Part shown: positions 8,630 through 17,323 of the stretch, piece by piece | Position numbering within the stretch: position 1 is the first letter of the stretch | How the letters are laid out: every line of letters starts with the position of its first letter | Assembly: GCF_900099835.1 (NCBI RefSeq) | Contig: NZ_FNKP01000001.1 | Location: forward strand, 2,170,001-2,234,000 | Length of the DNA stretch: 64,000 nucleotides | Source: Paraburkholderia fungorum | GTDB taxonomy: Bacteria > Pseudomonadota > Gammaproteobacteria > Burkholderiales > Burkholderiaceae | Direction of reading: 5' to 3' | Translations under genes and position numbers: made by a program | The notes under the pieces: generated by a model | The model's input: the letters and a program-made list of their open reading frames with translations, nothing else | Database searches by the model: none | Told to the model about the DNA's origin: nothing

Positions 8630-9093
8630 ATCGGACCCTCTTCGCCTGAAGACCAGAACGCTGCGGAGCAGCGTTTTCGGTGAATACGATCGACCTGACG
8701 GTTAGTTGCATTTCAATCGTTATCTGAAACTGCGTGCCGGTCCTGTCCACGAACCATAATCGACGCCCTCCACGATAGTGGAATTTATGTCACGCACTGG
8801 TGCGATGAAACGTGACGGTGCATCGCTGCACAAAAACGCGCCCTCGAAGTCTTTCAAACCACACCGCATCCCTGCTCCACCGCTCGTCCTCGCCGCGTCC
8901 CAAACGCAGCAACCCCGTCTTTTTTCTCCTCCACGAGAAGCTGACAAATCCCCCGCCAACCCCATTCGTACGGCTTTCACCCTCCCTCACCACCTTCCTT
9001 TTCGCCGGGAACATAACCACGGCCCCTCTCAAATGGCATGGACGTTGCTCTACTTTAAGAGAATCGCCTCTACCATCGTTACAGGGAGCCACC
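8630..9093. other. Intergenic region upstream of the MHS transporter
   Basis: About 460 bp with no convincing gene. Open frames cross it, but they have no ribosome site and unlike-family translations, and they are pyrimidine-rich by composition. Its 3' end holds the transporter's ribosome site (AGGGAGCC) and the shared motif at 9048-9062. Confidence 0.6.
9048..9062 (+). promoter_or_regulatory. Candidate operator shared with the class II aldolase gene
   Basis: CTCTACTTTAAGAGA lies 31 bp before the transporter ATG. It contains the inverted repeat CTCT-N6-AGAG. A 14/15 match (CTCTACTTTAGGAGA) lies before the aldolase gene at 12128-12142. The XRE-cupin regulator encoded between the two genes is the obvious candidate binder; that is inference. 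Confidence 0.5.
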
Positions 9094-10425
9094 ATGAGTC
9101 AAATCACGGCCGACGCGCCGCCGGCAGTCGCAACACCCGCGTCGCAGCATCTCCATCACGAACGACGGCGCGTGCTGATCGCCAGCGTGATCGGATCGAT
9201 CTTCGAGTGGTACGACTTCGTCGTGTACGCGATTGCCTCCGCGCTGGTCTTCAACAAGCTGTTCTTTCCAGCGGCCAATCCGCTGGTCGGCACGATCGCG
9301 GCATTCGGCACCTATGCGGTCGGCTATGTCGCGCGACCGCTGGGCGGCATCGTGTTCGGCCACTTCGGCGACCGGCTCGGACGCAAGGCGATGCTGTCGT
9401 TGACGCTCGCGATCATGGGCGTCGGCACGTTTCTGATCGGCTGTCTGCCGACGTATGCGCAGATCGGCTTGTGGGCGCCCGCGCTGCTGATCGTGCTGCG
9501 CTTCACGCAGGGTCTCGGGATCGGCGGCGAATGGGGCGGCTCGATCCTGATGGCCGTCGAACACGCGCCGCCGAATCGGCGCGGACTGTTCGGCAGTCTG
9601 GTGCAACTCGGCTATCCGGTCGGCGTGATCGTCTCCACCGGCGTGTTTTCGATGATGGCGTGGCTACCGCAAGCGGACTTCCTGTCGTGGGGCTGGCGTC
9701 TGCCCTTTCTGATCAGCATCCTGTTCGCGGTGGCGGGAATCGTGATCCGCCTTCGTGTCGCCGAAAGCCCCGCGTTCGAACGCGTCGCCCAACCGGAAAA
9801 GCTCGCCAAGGTGCCGTTCTTCGAGATTCTCGCCAACCACCGCCGGACCTTCCTGGTGGCAGTCGGCCTGAAAATTTCGGAGATCGCGTGGGTCAGCGTC
9901 GCGACCATCGTGACCATCAGCTACGTGACGGTTCATCTGGGCCTGCCGAAGAGCGTGATTCTGAACGGCCTGCTCTGGGCGGCCGCGCTCGAACTCGTGA
10001 CGATTCCGTTGTTCGGCTGGCTATCCGATCTGTACGGACGACGCACCATGTTCTTCACCGGCTGCGTATTTTCGATCGTGTTCGCGTTTCCGCTGTTCCA
10101 TCTGCTAGATAGCCGCGATCCCACCACGATTGCACTGACCATCGCGATCGCGGTCAGCCTCGGACAAGGGATCATGTTCGGCCCGGAAGCAGCATGGGTG
10201 TCGGAACTGTTCCCGACGCGTCTGCGCTACAGCGGCGCATCGCTCGGCTTCCAGCTGGGCGGCGCGATATCCGGCGGATTGACGCCGCTCGTCGCTACGT
10301 TGCTGATGAACTGGGCGGGCGGCGCGACGTGGCCGGTATCGATCCTGCTGATCGGCACGGCGTGCATCACGTTGCTCGCTGCGTGGCACGCGCCTGAAAC
10401 CGCGCATGAGCCGTTGCGGAACTGA
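9094..10425 (+). CDS. MFS transporter, metabolite:H+ symporter (MHS) family
   Basis: Inner-membrane uptake protein of 443 residues with about 12 predicted membrane segments. IGSIFEWYDFVVYAIAS near residue 32 is the hallmark of the MHS/ShiA/ProP-like group, and GHFGDRLGRKAML is the major-facilitator loop 2-3 motif. The ATG at 9094 is preceded by AGGGAG. Family members import shikimate, alpha-ketoglutarate, proline and aromatic or dicarboxylic acids. Given the flanking genes, it probably brings in the substrate of the aldolase or of the dioxygenase cluster. It carries its own upstream motif, shared with the aldolase gene and not with the dioxygenase operon, which favours the aldolase link. Confidence 0.9.
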   Translation: MSQITADAPPAVATPASQHLHHERRRVLIASVIGSIFEWYDFVVYAIASALVFNKLFFPAANPLVGTIAAFGTYAVGYVARPLGGIVFGHFGDRLGRKAMLSLTLAIMGVGTFLIGCLPTYAQIGLWAPALLIVLRFTQGLGIGGEWGGSILMAVEHAPPNRRGLFGSLVQLGYPVGVIVSTGVFSMMAWLPQADFLSWGWRLPFLISILFAVAGIVIRLRVAESPAFERVAQPEKLAKVPFFEILANHRRTFLVAVGLKISEIAWVSVATIVTISYVTVHLGLPKSVILNGLLWAAALELVTIPLFGWLSDLYGRRTMFFTGCVFSIVFAFPLFHLLDSRDPTTIALTIAIAVSLGQGIMFGPEAAWVSELFPTRLRYSGASLGFQLGGAISGGLTPLVATLLMNWAGGATWPVSILLIGTACITLLAAWHAPETAHEPLRN

Positions 10426-10516
10426 GTGGCCGCGCCTTTCTGATCTACGTTGGAACCGTATCCGGCCACGAGTTCTCCCGTGTGCCGGATACCGCTCTTT
10501 GCATCGCCGAGACGCT

Positions 10517-11215
10517 TCAGCTACGAACCGGATTGATGATGATCAGATACTTGCAGACGCTGCGTCCGGTGTTTTCGAAACGATGCGGCGCGTCGGCGCG
10601 GTAGTACAGCGAATCCGTCGCATTGAGCACGGTGCGGGTATCGCCGATCGTCACAATAAGCGAGCCCGACAACACGTACACGTATTCCTCGACCGGCAAC
10701 GTATGCGCCACCAGCGGCCCCGTATCCGATTTCGACGGCATTTCCGCCATCACGAAATCGAGGCCGCGGCCTGGCAGGATCGGCGAAAGGACGCGCCGCG
10801 AGAAACCCGTATCGGGATCGACCAGCACCGTTTGCTGGTCGTGCCGCATCACGACGACATCGTGCTGACGCACTTCCTGACCGAGCAGGCGGGCGACCGT
10901 CGTGTCGAGTGCATCGACGAGTTTGGAGAGAATCGACGTTGAAGGTGAAGACTGAGCGCGTTCGATCTTCGAGATCATCGCGCGGCTGACGCCGGACGCG
11001 CTGGCCAGATCGTCGAGCGACATGCTTTTGAGCTTGCGCTGACGGCGCAATTCGTCGCCGAGCGCGGCATTGGTCGCGTGAGTTGCGGGGGTCGCTGCTG
11101 CGGCGCTGTCTGCCGCAACCGGAGCATTGTCGTGGTCGACGGGGACAGTATCGTCCTGCGCCGTCTGACTGGTTGAACTGGCAGGATGCCGCGCGCCGGT
11201 TTTGCTTTTTATCAC
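10517..11215 (-). CDS. XRE-family regulator with C-terminal cupin domain
   Basis: A 232-residue regulator. Residues 1-50 are Ala/Thr-rich and look disordered. A helix-turn-helix follows at about 52-108 (LDDLASASGVSRAMISKIER). The C-terminal cupin sensor, which binds a small ligand in related proteins, includes PVEEYVYVLSGSLIVTIGD. The start is GTG, since no later ATG would preserve the DNA-binding domain. It sits between the MHS transporter (convergent) and the aldolase (upstream, same strand), whose promoters share a motif; it is therefore the best candidate repressor of both. Relatives often control amino-acid, polyamine or sugar-acid use. Confidence 0.87.
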   Translation of the reverse strand: MIKSKTGARHPASSTSQTAQDDTVPVDHDNAPVAADSAAAATPATHATNAALGDELRRQRKLKSMSLDDLASASGVSRAMISKIERAQSSPSTSILSKLVDALDTTVARLLGQEVRQHDVVVMRHDQQTVLVDPDTGFSRRVLSPILPGRGLDFVMAEMPSKSDTGPLVAHTLPVEEYVYVLSGSLIVTIGDTRTVLNATDSLYYRADAPHRFENTGRSVCKYLIIINPVRS

Positions 11216-11303
11216 AGTCGAATTCGCGTTCGTTTGAATCCCGTGATTTTATAGCGTTACGCGCGCGCGGCATTGAATCACATCATGAGATTACGCCATG
11301 ACC

Positions 11304-12086
11304 TCACGCCGCGAGGCAATCCGGGTGATTGCGTTGAGCACGCCGGGCGTAGTACGCGAAGGTCACCATGTCGCGTTTGATCGTGGAGACCCAGTCGTGC
11401 GCTTCGACCGCCAGCATCTGAGGCAAGGGCTTGATGGTGCCCGCCGCCATGGCCAGCAATTGCAGGCGCGCCGCCCGTTCCATCAACAGCGCGAGCATGC
11501 AGGCTTCCTCGATGGTTTTACCGACCACCAGTTGACCGTGATGCGCGAGCAGGATCGCGCGTTTGTCGCCGAGCGCCGCCGAAATGATCTCGCCTTCTTC
11601 GTTGCCGACCGGCACGCCAGGCCATTTTTCGAGGAACGCGCAATCGTCGAACAGCGGACTGGTGTCCATATGCGACACCGCGAGCGGCACTTCGAGCATC
11701 GACAAGGCCGAGATGTACGGCGGATGCGTATGGATGATGCAGTTGATCTCGGGCCGCGCCCGGTAGATCCACGTATGAAAACGGTTAGCAGGGTTCGGAA
11801 TGCCCTCGCCGGACACCACCTGCAAGTCTTCGTCCACTTTGATCAGGTTGGACGGCGCAATCTCGTCGAAGCCGAGGCCGAGCCGCTGCGTGTAGAACGT
11901 GCCCGCTTCGGCGCGGGAGGTGATCTGCCCGGCAAGACCCGAATCATGACCGCCGTCGAACAGAATGCGGCAGGTCAGCGCCAGTTTTTCGGACACACTC
12001 CAGTTGCCTTCGCGCACGTCGGCGTCGAGCCTGCGCTCGGCCAGTTCGATCAGGTCCTTCTTGGACATCTCAAGCGTTTCTGCCAT
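11304..12086 (-). CDS. Class II aldolase/adducin-family protein
   Basis: A 260-residue cytoplasmic zinc enzyme of the class II aldolase/adducin fold. Metal-binding residues are visible in IIHTHPPYISAL and in LLAHHGQLVVG. Family members cleave or epimerise sugar phosphates (fuculose-, ribulose-, rhamnulose-phosphate), and several catabolic homologues act on oxo-acids or as decarboxylase-like enzymes. No phosphate-specific signature could be confirmed, so the substrate is open. The gene has its own promoter region with an inverted repeat, and the XRE-cupin regulator lies 88 bp downstream on the same strand. Together with the MHS transporter this forms a small uptake-and-use unit beside the dioxygenase operon. 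Confidence 0.85.
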   Translation of the reverse strand: MAETLEMSKKDLIELAERRLDADVREGNWSVSEKLALTCRILFDGGHDSGLAGQITSRAEAGTFYTQRLGLGFDEIAPSNLIKVDEDLQVVSGEGIPNPANRFHTWIYRARPEINCIIHTHPPYISALSMLEVPLAVSHMDTSPLFDDCAFLEKWPGVPVGNEEGEIISAALGDKRAILLAHHGQLVVGKTIEEACMLALLMERAARLQLLAMAAGTIKPLPQMLAVEAHDWVSTIKRDMVTFAYYARRAQRNHPDCLAA

Positions 12087-12116
12087 GACATCGACCCCTT
12101 TATGAAATCCACCTTC

Positions 12117-12142
12117 AGTAGAATTAACTCTACTTTAGGAGA
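12117..12142 (-). promoter_or_regulatory. Candidate operator of the aldolase gene
   Basis: The perfect inverted repeat AGTAGA-N6-TCTACT (12117-12134) overlaps the 15-mer CTCTACTTTAGGAGA (12128-12142), which also occurs with one mismatch before the transporter at 9048. It lies about 30-55 bp upstream of the aldolase start, where a repressor would block the promoter. Confidence 0.5.
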
Positions 12143-12167
12143 TAAATAAAACGGTGTAAAGCAGCGC

Positions 12168-12689
12168 TCACCCCTTGTGGAGCGATCCGTAGTGTTGCGC
12201 TGTCCGGGAGCGCGAGCGCAGCAGCAGATAGAAGGCGGCGCCGTGCGTCAGCATCAGCAGCGGCACGTAGATGATCACGATCGCGTACATCGCGCCCAAC
12301 TCTCCCGCGCGCGCCGGCAGATCGGCCTGGATCGCGTGGTAGTAGTCGAGCATCAGTTCGCCTGCGCCGACCACATTGAACGCGACGACGAACAGCCAGA
12401 AGATGCGCGGCATCCGTGCGGTGAGGAGCGCCAGCAGCGCCAGAACGCCGGTTGCGAAATCGCCGTATGCGGCGGGCCCGGCGAAACTGCCCGGCAGATG
12501 CGCGCCGACCACGCCCGGCAGAACGAATACCAGCCCGAAGAACCGGAAGCTGTGCAAAGTGGCGATGGCGCGATGCGCTTCGAACGGATCCATCGATTTG
12601 AGCCTGGGCCAGATGTACGTGCGCAGGCAGAGCAGCCACGCGAGGTATCCCAGAACGAGATGCGATAGAAAGATAAGTTCGGGTGGCAT
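12168..12689 (-). CDS. Unrecognised four- to five-helix membrane protein
   Basis: A 173-residue inner-membrane protein I cannot name. It begins MPPELIFLSHLVLGYLAWLL and has four to five hydrophobic segments separated by short loops, ending in a basic tail. I took the ATG at 12689, because upstream in-frame ATGs add a soluble stretch with no family look; AGCCAGCATGCC precedes it. It is divergent from the LysR gene at 12950, with about 260 bp between them, so that regulator may control it. No catalytic motif is visible. Confidence 0.7.
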   Translation of the reverse strand: MPPELIFLSHLVLGYLAWLLCLRTYIWPRLKSMDPFEAHRAIATLHSFRFFGLVFVLPGVVGAHLPGSFAGPAAYGDFATGVLALLALLTARMPRIFWLFVVAFNVVGAGELMLDYYHAIQADLPARAGELGAMYAIVIIYVPLLMLTHGAAFYLLLRSRSRTAQHYGSLHKG

Positions 12690-12949
12690 GCTGGCTCCTG
12701 TCGCGGGATAGATGCGGTGCATCGGGGGCAGTTGGCGCGATGTCAGGCGCATCAGGCTGATCCGGCACATCGGTCGGGCCTCTCGGTTGGGCGTATCACG
12801 CACATCCATCGCTCACCGCAAGTTTTGTCCGTGAGTTTCCTCACCGGTCTTAACGGCCTTGCGAGCCTGCCTGGCGCGACTCTCCGGCTACAGGCATAGG
12901 TGTACCATGGCCTCTCGCGACCGACTATTCATCACAATGTTGACGGGCT

Positions 12950-13888
12950 ATGAAGCAGAACTTCACAGTCAGGCAAGGCGCGCTCGACGGCGTGGAAGTG
13001 TTCCTCAGCGTGGCCCGGCATCGCAGCTTCCGACAAGCCGCCGCAGAACTCGGCGTGACGCCGTCGGCGGTCAGTCAAACGGTGCGTGTCCTCGAAGCGC
13101 GCATCGGCGCCACGCTCTTCATACGGACCACACGCAGCGTCGGCCTGACCGAAGCGGGCGAACGGTTTCTGGCGCACGCAAAACCGGCGTTCGACGAGCT
13201 GGTCGCCGCCAGCGAGGTGGCGCGCGGATTCGGTCAGCGGCCCACCGGCCTGTTGCGTCTTTCGGTGCCGCGTGCGGTGGTGCCGATCCTGCTGGAACCG
13301 CTGATCGCCTCGTTTTGCGCCGCTTATCCCGAAGTCGAAGTGGAGATCGCCGCCAGCAAGGAACTGATCGATCTTGCCGCGCAAGGATTTGACGCCGGAA
13401 TCCGGCTCGGCCAGTTCGTCGACGCCGATATGGTCGCGATCCCGTTGACGCCGCCGCTTCGTCTGATCGTCGTGGGCAGTCCGGCTTATCTGGCGGCACG
13501 CGGTCTGCCGGCTCACACCGACGAACTTCGCCAGCACGCGTGCCTGCGATGGCGGCGATCCGGCGGCGCGCTCGCGCTATGGTCGTTCAACGACCAGGGC
13601 CGCACGATCGAGATCGCCGTAGCGGGCCCGCTGATCGCCAATGACTTTCCCACGATGCTCGGTGCGGCGATCGAAGGCATGGGTCTCGCCCAACTACCCG
13701 AACCGCTGGCCGCCGAAGGATTGCGGGCGAGGAAACTGATGCAGGTGCTGGAACCGTTCGCACCCGTGATTCCGGGGGTGTTTCTCTACTATCCGGACCG
13801 GCGGCAGATGATGCCGAAGCTGCGCGCATTCATCGATCATGTGAAAAGCCGAGCGGCGGCTGACGGCAAGGCCGCCGATACGCAATGA
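12950..13888 (+). CDS. LysR-family transcriptional regulator
   Basis: A 312-residue LTTR. The N-terminal winged helix-turn-helix spans about residues 8-70, with VARHRSFRQAAAELGVTPSA and the VSQTVRVLEARIGATLF recognition segment. The rest is the periplasmic-binding-like co-inducer domain (LRLSVPRAVVPILLEPLIASF). The subtype resembles the CrgA/DsdC-like group common in Burkholderiales. The start is the ATG at 12950, from which the HTH begins in register. It stands divergent from the membrane protein at 12168-12689, the usual LTTR arrangement. Co-inducer and targets cannot be read from sequence. Confidence 0.9.
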   Translation: MKQNFTVRQGALDGVEVFLSVARHRSFRQAAAELGVTPSAVSQTVRVLEARIGATLFIRTTRSVGLTEAGERFLAHAKPAFDELVAASEVARGFGQRPTGLLRLSVPRAVVPILLEPLIASFCAAYPEVEVEIAASKELIDLAAQGFDAGIRLGQFVDADMVAIPLTPPLRLIVVGSPAYLAARGLPAHTDELRQHACLRWRRSGGALALWSFNDQGRTIEIAVAGPLIANDFPTMLGAAIEGMGLAQLPEPLAAEGLRARKLMQVLEPFAPVIPGVFLYYPDRRQMMPKLRAFIDHVKSRAAADGKAADTQ

Positions 13889-13951
13889 GCCAACTCGCCG
13901 CGCCGTCGCCCTGAACACGGCGAGCGGCGCGGCGCATCTCCGCATCCCGTG

Positions 13952-14341
13952 TTACTTCACGTTGAACGAATAGTCGCCATGCGTGCGATGCCCGTCCGAC
14001 GCAACCGCCACCCAGTGCACCTGATAACGGCCCGCTGCCAGCGTCGGCAAGGGCACCGTGATCAACGCCGCCTCGTGATCATCGACTGAGGATTTCGCGG
14101 TGTTCACCTGCTTGCCGCTGGCATCGGTGACGGTCAGCGAACTGAAGGCCGGTTCCAGCGGCCCGTCGAACATCACGCGAACCTGAGCGGGCGACGTGAC
14201 CGTCGACCCCGCACCGGGCTCCTGCTTCTGCGGAAACACATGCGCGCAGGCAGCACCCGCCAGCGCGAGTCCCGCCAGCAGCGTCGTCAGTTTCGCGATG
14301 CCACGCAAACCGGCATCGTTCGAAAAATGCTTCGTTTTCAT
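13952..14341 (-). CDS. CopC-domain periplasmic copper-binding protein
   Basis: A 129-residue protein with a signal peptide (hydrophobic core LTTLLAGLALAGAACA, mature end near AHVFPQ). The mature N-terminal His and the later HWVAVASDGH segment match the CopC/YobA copper-site layout, and the ending HRTHGDYSFNV is typical. It would bind copper in the periplasm. It is the last of three minus-strand envelope genes (DUF2946 protein, outer-membrane-like protein, CopC), 15 bp after the preceding stop. CopD, the usual membrane partner, is absent from the window, which leaves open whether it feeds copper uptake or buffers it. Confidence 0.88.
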   Translation of the reverse strand: MKTKHFSNDAGLRGIAKLTTLLAGLALAGAACAHVFPQKQEPGAGSTVTSPAQVRVMFDGPLEPAFSSLTVTDASGKQVNTAKSSVDDHEAALITVPLPTLAAGRYQVHWVAVASDGHRTHGDYSFNVK

Positions 14342-14356
14342 CGTCTCTCTCCTCGT

Positions 14357-15247
14357 TCACTGGAATAGCGGTTTGCCGATCGTCGTCGGCGCGATGTCGT
14401 CGAGGAAGATATGCGCCTGCACCAGGATGCCCACGTGCGACCCGCTCGCGCGATTGACCGGAATCTGCGCCTCGACGCCGAACTGCCCGTAACGGTTCAT
14501 CCAGATAAAGCCGGGATTGACCGTGCCGGTGGTCTGCCCCTGGCTTCTCGACAACGGAATTTCGACCAGCGGAATCAGGCTCGCGAGCGGCTGCGGCAAC
14601 CCGACGTCGTGCACATGCTGCTGCAGATACGGCAGGCTGTACTGCACCGTCACGCCGTAGTTGAACGCGTTCGGCTGACCTGCGCCGGTGGTGAGCGCCG
14701 GACCGGCCTCGGCGGTGATCGCGACCGGCCGCAGGTACGCGAGCGAATCCGGCAGATCGCCCATGCCCTTGCCGGCATAGACAGTCGGCGAAATCGTCGA
14801 GAAATTATCGGCAATCGCACGGCTGCCAGTGCCGCCGAGTTCGGCATCCACACCGATCGACGTCATGAATTCGTGCGCATCGTTGACATACAGCAGGTAC
14901 TTCAGCCCGACGCCGAAGTTGTCGAATCCGCGGGCCCGCGGATTGTTCTGCATCGGATAAGTGCCGTCGATGGATACCGCGAGGCGCGGCGTGATCAGCT
15001 TGTCGTATTCGACGTCGAAGGTGTTGATGCTCTGATCGCCGTCGTCGCCGGGTACACGCTGATGGCCGTACTCGAAGTTGGCTTCGTCGCCGACACCGGG
15101 GTCGTCGACGGACATCGTCGACGGAAAGACGCGGTCGCCCGCAATCGCGTGGGCATTCGCCAGCGACGGCGCGCATAGCGCGATACCGGCCGCAACGAGC
15201 GATGCCGCGCGCAGCGTGCGAGCGCAGCGGACTGATTGTTTCTGCAT
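14357..15247 (-). CDS. Outer-membrane beta-barrel-like protein of a copper cluster
   Basis: A 296-residue exported protein: a signal peptide ends near ANAHAI, followed by a long series of short amphipathic strands with alternating aromatic residues (for example VGLKYLLYVND, YGVTVQYSLPYL, FGVEAQIPVN). There are no long hydrophobic helices. This pattern suggests an outer-membrane barrel, perhaps a small-molecule or metal channel. The family is known to me only as uncharacterised. An AGGATG ribosome site precedes the ATG at 15247. It lies between the DUF2946 and CopC genes on the same strand, so a role in copper handling is a reasonable inference. Confidence 0.65.
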   Translation of the reverse strand: MQKQSVRCARTLRAASLVAAGIALCAPSLANAHAIAGDRVFPSTMSVDDPGVGDEANFEYGHQRVPGDDGDQSINTFDVEYDKLITPRLAVSIDGTYPMQNNPRARGFDNFGVGLKYLLYVNDAHEFMTSIGVDAELGGTGSRAIADNFSTISPTVYAGKGMGDLPDSLAYLRPVAITAEAGPALTTGAGQPNAFNYGVTVQYSLPYLQQHVHDVGLPQPLASLIPLVEIPLSRSQGQTTGTVNPGFIWMNRYGQFGVEAQIPVNRASGSHVGILVQAHIFLDDIAPTTIGKPLFQ

Positions 15248-15353
15248 GGTTCATCCTGTTTCATGGGTCGTGACAACGACGGCGCGCACGCCCGAACGGA
15301 CGTGCGGCGGCAGCCGCGCTGCGCATGGGCGCAACGGGCGACGAGGACTCGAA

Positions 15354-15812
15354 TCAGGCGATGAACGGAGGTGCGCGAGGCTGCGCGAAGGTAAGCGGTT
15401 CGACGCGGCGGACGCTCTTGAAGCGTGTTGCGACGACGTGCTGGCGAGTGCGCACGGCGGCGACGAAGAGCGTCTCGACGCCGGGCATGACCGGCAGGTG
15501 AGCGAGCAGGCTGCAATAGCCGCAGGCGTCGCCATCGGACATTTGCGTGTGCTTGGTGGCGGAGTCGCTGGTTGGGGTGGAGGCTTGAGGGGCGTCGTCG
15601 GTGGCGTCGCGCATGGACGACATCGAGCCCATCTGCGGCATGGCGTGCATCGATTGCATGGAATCCATCGACACCATGTCGCAATGCTCATCCGCCATCG
15701 CCCCTCGATCTGCGCGAGCGGCGAGCGTTTGCGAAATCGTCGGAGCGAGCGTGGCCATCAGGATCGCGAGCAATCCCAGCCAACTGCCGATGTTCCGATA
15801 AAAACGACTCAA
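15354..15812 (-). CDS. DUF2946-family protein, Met/His/Cys-rich
   Basis: A 152-residue protein of the DUF2946 type. It has an N-terminal signal or anchor (IGSWLGLLAILMATLAPT), then a Met-, His- and Asp-rich stretch (EHCDMVSMDSMQSMHAM) and the family's CGYC motif near residue 95. Clustered Met, His and Cys residues suit copper(I) binding in the periplasm. It is the first gene of the three-gene minus-strand group that ends with CopC. DUF2946 proteins commonly travel with copper or TonB-receptor genes; their biochemical role is not established. Confidence 0.82.
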   Translation of the reverse strand: MSRFYRNIGSWLGLLAILMATLAPTISQTLAARADRGAMADEHCDMVSMDSMQSMHAMPQMGSMSSMRDATDDAPQASTPTSDSATKHTQMSDGDACGYCSLLAHLPVMPGVETLFVAAVRTRQHVVATRFKSVRRVEPLTFAQPRAPPFIA

Positions 15813-15959
15813 GATGCGCCCGGCAAGACGATTAGAAGCGGATTAAAGCCGATTAGAAGCTGTCGCGGATTATGCCACGGTCAATAGAGCAAACTGCCGA
15901 CGGCAAAGCCGCCCCGGACGATGGACAATGCATCATTCAGGCCCCGGCACGGAGTGCCC

Positions 15960-17306
15960 ATGAAAGCGCAGCGCCCGCATCCCCCGCACTTTCCCAGCGA
16001 CCACCATGCCGAATGGCGCGACCATACGATGCCCTACGTCATCGTCGCCGTGCTGATCCTGCTGGCGATCACGCTGGTCATCTGGGTGGTCGATCCGGCG
16101 CCGCCCAAGACCATCACGATCAGCGCAGGTCCGCGCGACAGTTCGTTCTTCGTCGCCGCCAGTCAGTACAAGAAGATTCTCGCGCGCAACGGCGTAAAGC
16201 TGAACGTGCTGGAATCGGACGGCTCGGTGCAGAATCTGCAACGTCTGCTGGACCCGAAACAGCGTGTCGATCTTGCGCTCGTGCAAGGCGGCGTCGCTGA
16301 CGGAATCGATACGTCGTCGCTGATGTCGCTCGGCAGCGTGTTCTATATCCCCGTGGTGGTGTTTTATCGCGGCGCAGGGCTGACGCAGCTTTCACAACTG
16401 GAAGGCAAACGGATCGCGATAGGCCGCGAAGGCAGCGGCACGCGCCTGCTCGCGCTCAAGTTGCTGGAGGCGAACGGCATCGGACCGGGCGGCAGCACCG
16501 TGCTGGTGCCAACCGATGGTTTGCAGGCCGCCACGCAACTGGTGTCGGGCGAGGTCGACGCGGCGATTCTGAATGGCGACTCGGCAACCCGCCCGCTCAT
16601 GTTGCGGCTGCTCAAGGTGCCCGGCGTTTCCGTGATGAATTTCGAAGAAGCGAGCGCGTACGCGCGCCTGTTCCCCTACCTTGCGGACATCAGCCTGCCG
16701 GCCGGCGTGCTGGATCTGAAGTACAGGATTCCGCCTGAAACGGTGCATCTGATCAGCCCGACTGCCGAACTCGTCGCGCGGACCAACCTGCACCCGGCCA
16801 TCTCCGATCTGCTGATCGAAGCCGCGCAGGAAGTGCACGGCATGCCGGGCTTATTGCAGCATGCGGGGGAATTTCCGAATCCGGTGGCGCGCGAATATCA
16901 GATCAGCGAGGATGCACAGCGTTATTACAGGACCGGTAAAAGTTTTCTGTACCGGACGCTGCCGTTCTGGCTGGCGAGTATCGGCGACCGCACGCTGGTT
17001 CTGCTGCTGCCGATGGCGGTGCTGCTGTTTCCGACCATGCGCCTGATTCCGGCGCTCTACCGGTGGCGGGTGCGTTCGCGCATCTATCGATATTACGGGT
17101 CGCTGATTGCGATCGAGCGCGGCGCGCTGGCCGATCCGAGCGACGATGAACGCAAGCACTTATTCGCGGAACTGGATCAGATCGAAGCGTCGCTGAACCG
17201 GCTGCGTATGCCGTTGGCATATGCCGATGCGTTTTACGTGCTGCGCGAGCATGTGGGTTTTGTGCGCGGCCGGTTGACGGCCGCGGCGCAGGTGAGCCAT
17301 CCCTAG
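15960..17306 (+). CDS. TAXI-family TRAP transporter solute-binding protein with membrane anchors
   Basis: A 448-residue protein with an N-terminal membrane segment (YVIVAVLILLAITLVIWVVD), then a periplasmic solute-binding domain of the TAXI type (TITISAGPRDSSFFVAASQYKK). A second membrane segment sits near residue 345 (RTLVLLLPMAVLLFPTM), followed by a cytoplasmic tail with a possible coiled coil. This long, doubly anchored form differs from free TAXI proteins. No DctQM-type permease is adjacent, so it may be a sensor-like or orphan binding protein. The ATG at 15960 has GGAG 7 nt upstream and was preferred over an ATG 39 bp earlier. Confidence 0.85.
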   Translation: MKAQRPHPPHFPSDHHAEWRDHTMPYVIVAVLILLAITLVIWVVDPAPPKTITISAGPRDSSFFVAASQYKKILARNGVKLNVLESDGSVQNLQRLLDPKQRVDLALVQGGVADGIDTSSLMSLGSVFYIPVVVFYRGAGLTQLSQLEGKRIAIGREGSGTRLLALKLLEANGIGPGGSTVLVPTDGLQAATQLVSGEVDAAILNGDSATRPLMLRLLKVPGVSVMNFEEASAYARLFPYLADISLPAGVLDLKYRIPPETVHLISPTAELVARTNLHPAISDLLIEAAQEVHGMPGLLQHAGEFPNPVAREYQISEDAQRYYRTGKSFLYRTLPFWLASIGDRTLVLLLPMAVLLFPTMRLIPALYRWRVRSRIYRYYGSLIAIERGALADPSDDERKHLFAELDQIEASLNRLRMPLAYADAFYVLREHVGFVRGRLTAAAQVSHP

Positions 17307-17323
17307 GCGGGATGGCGTGCACT

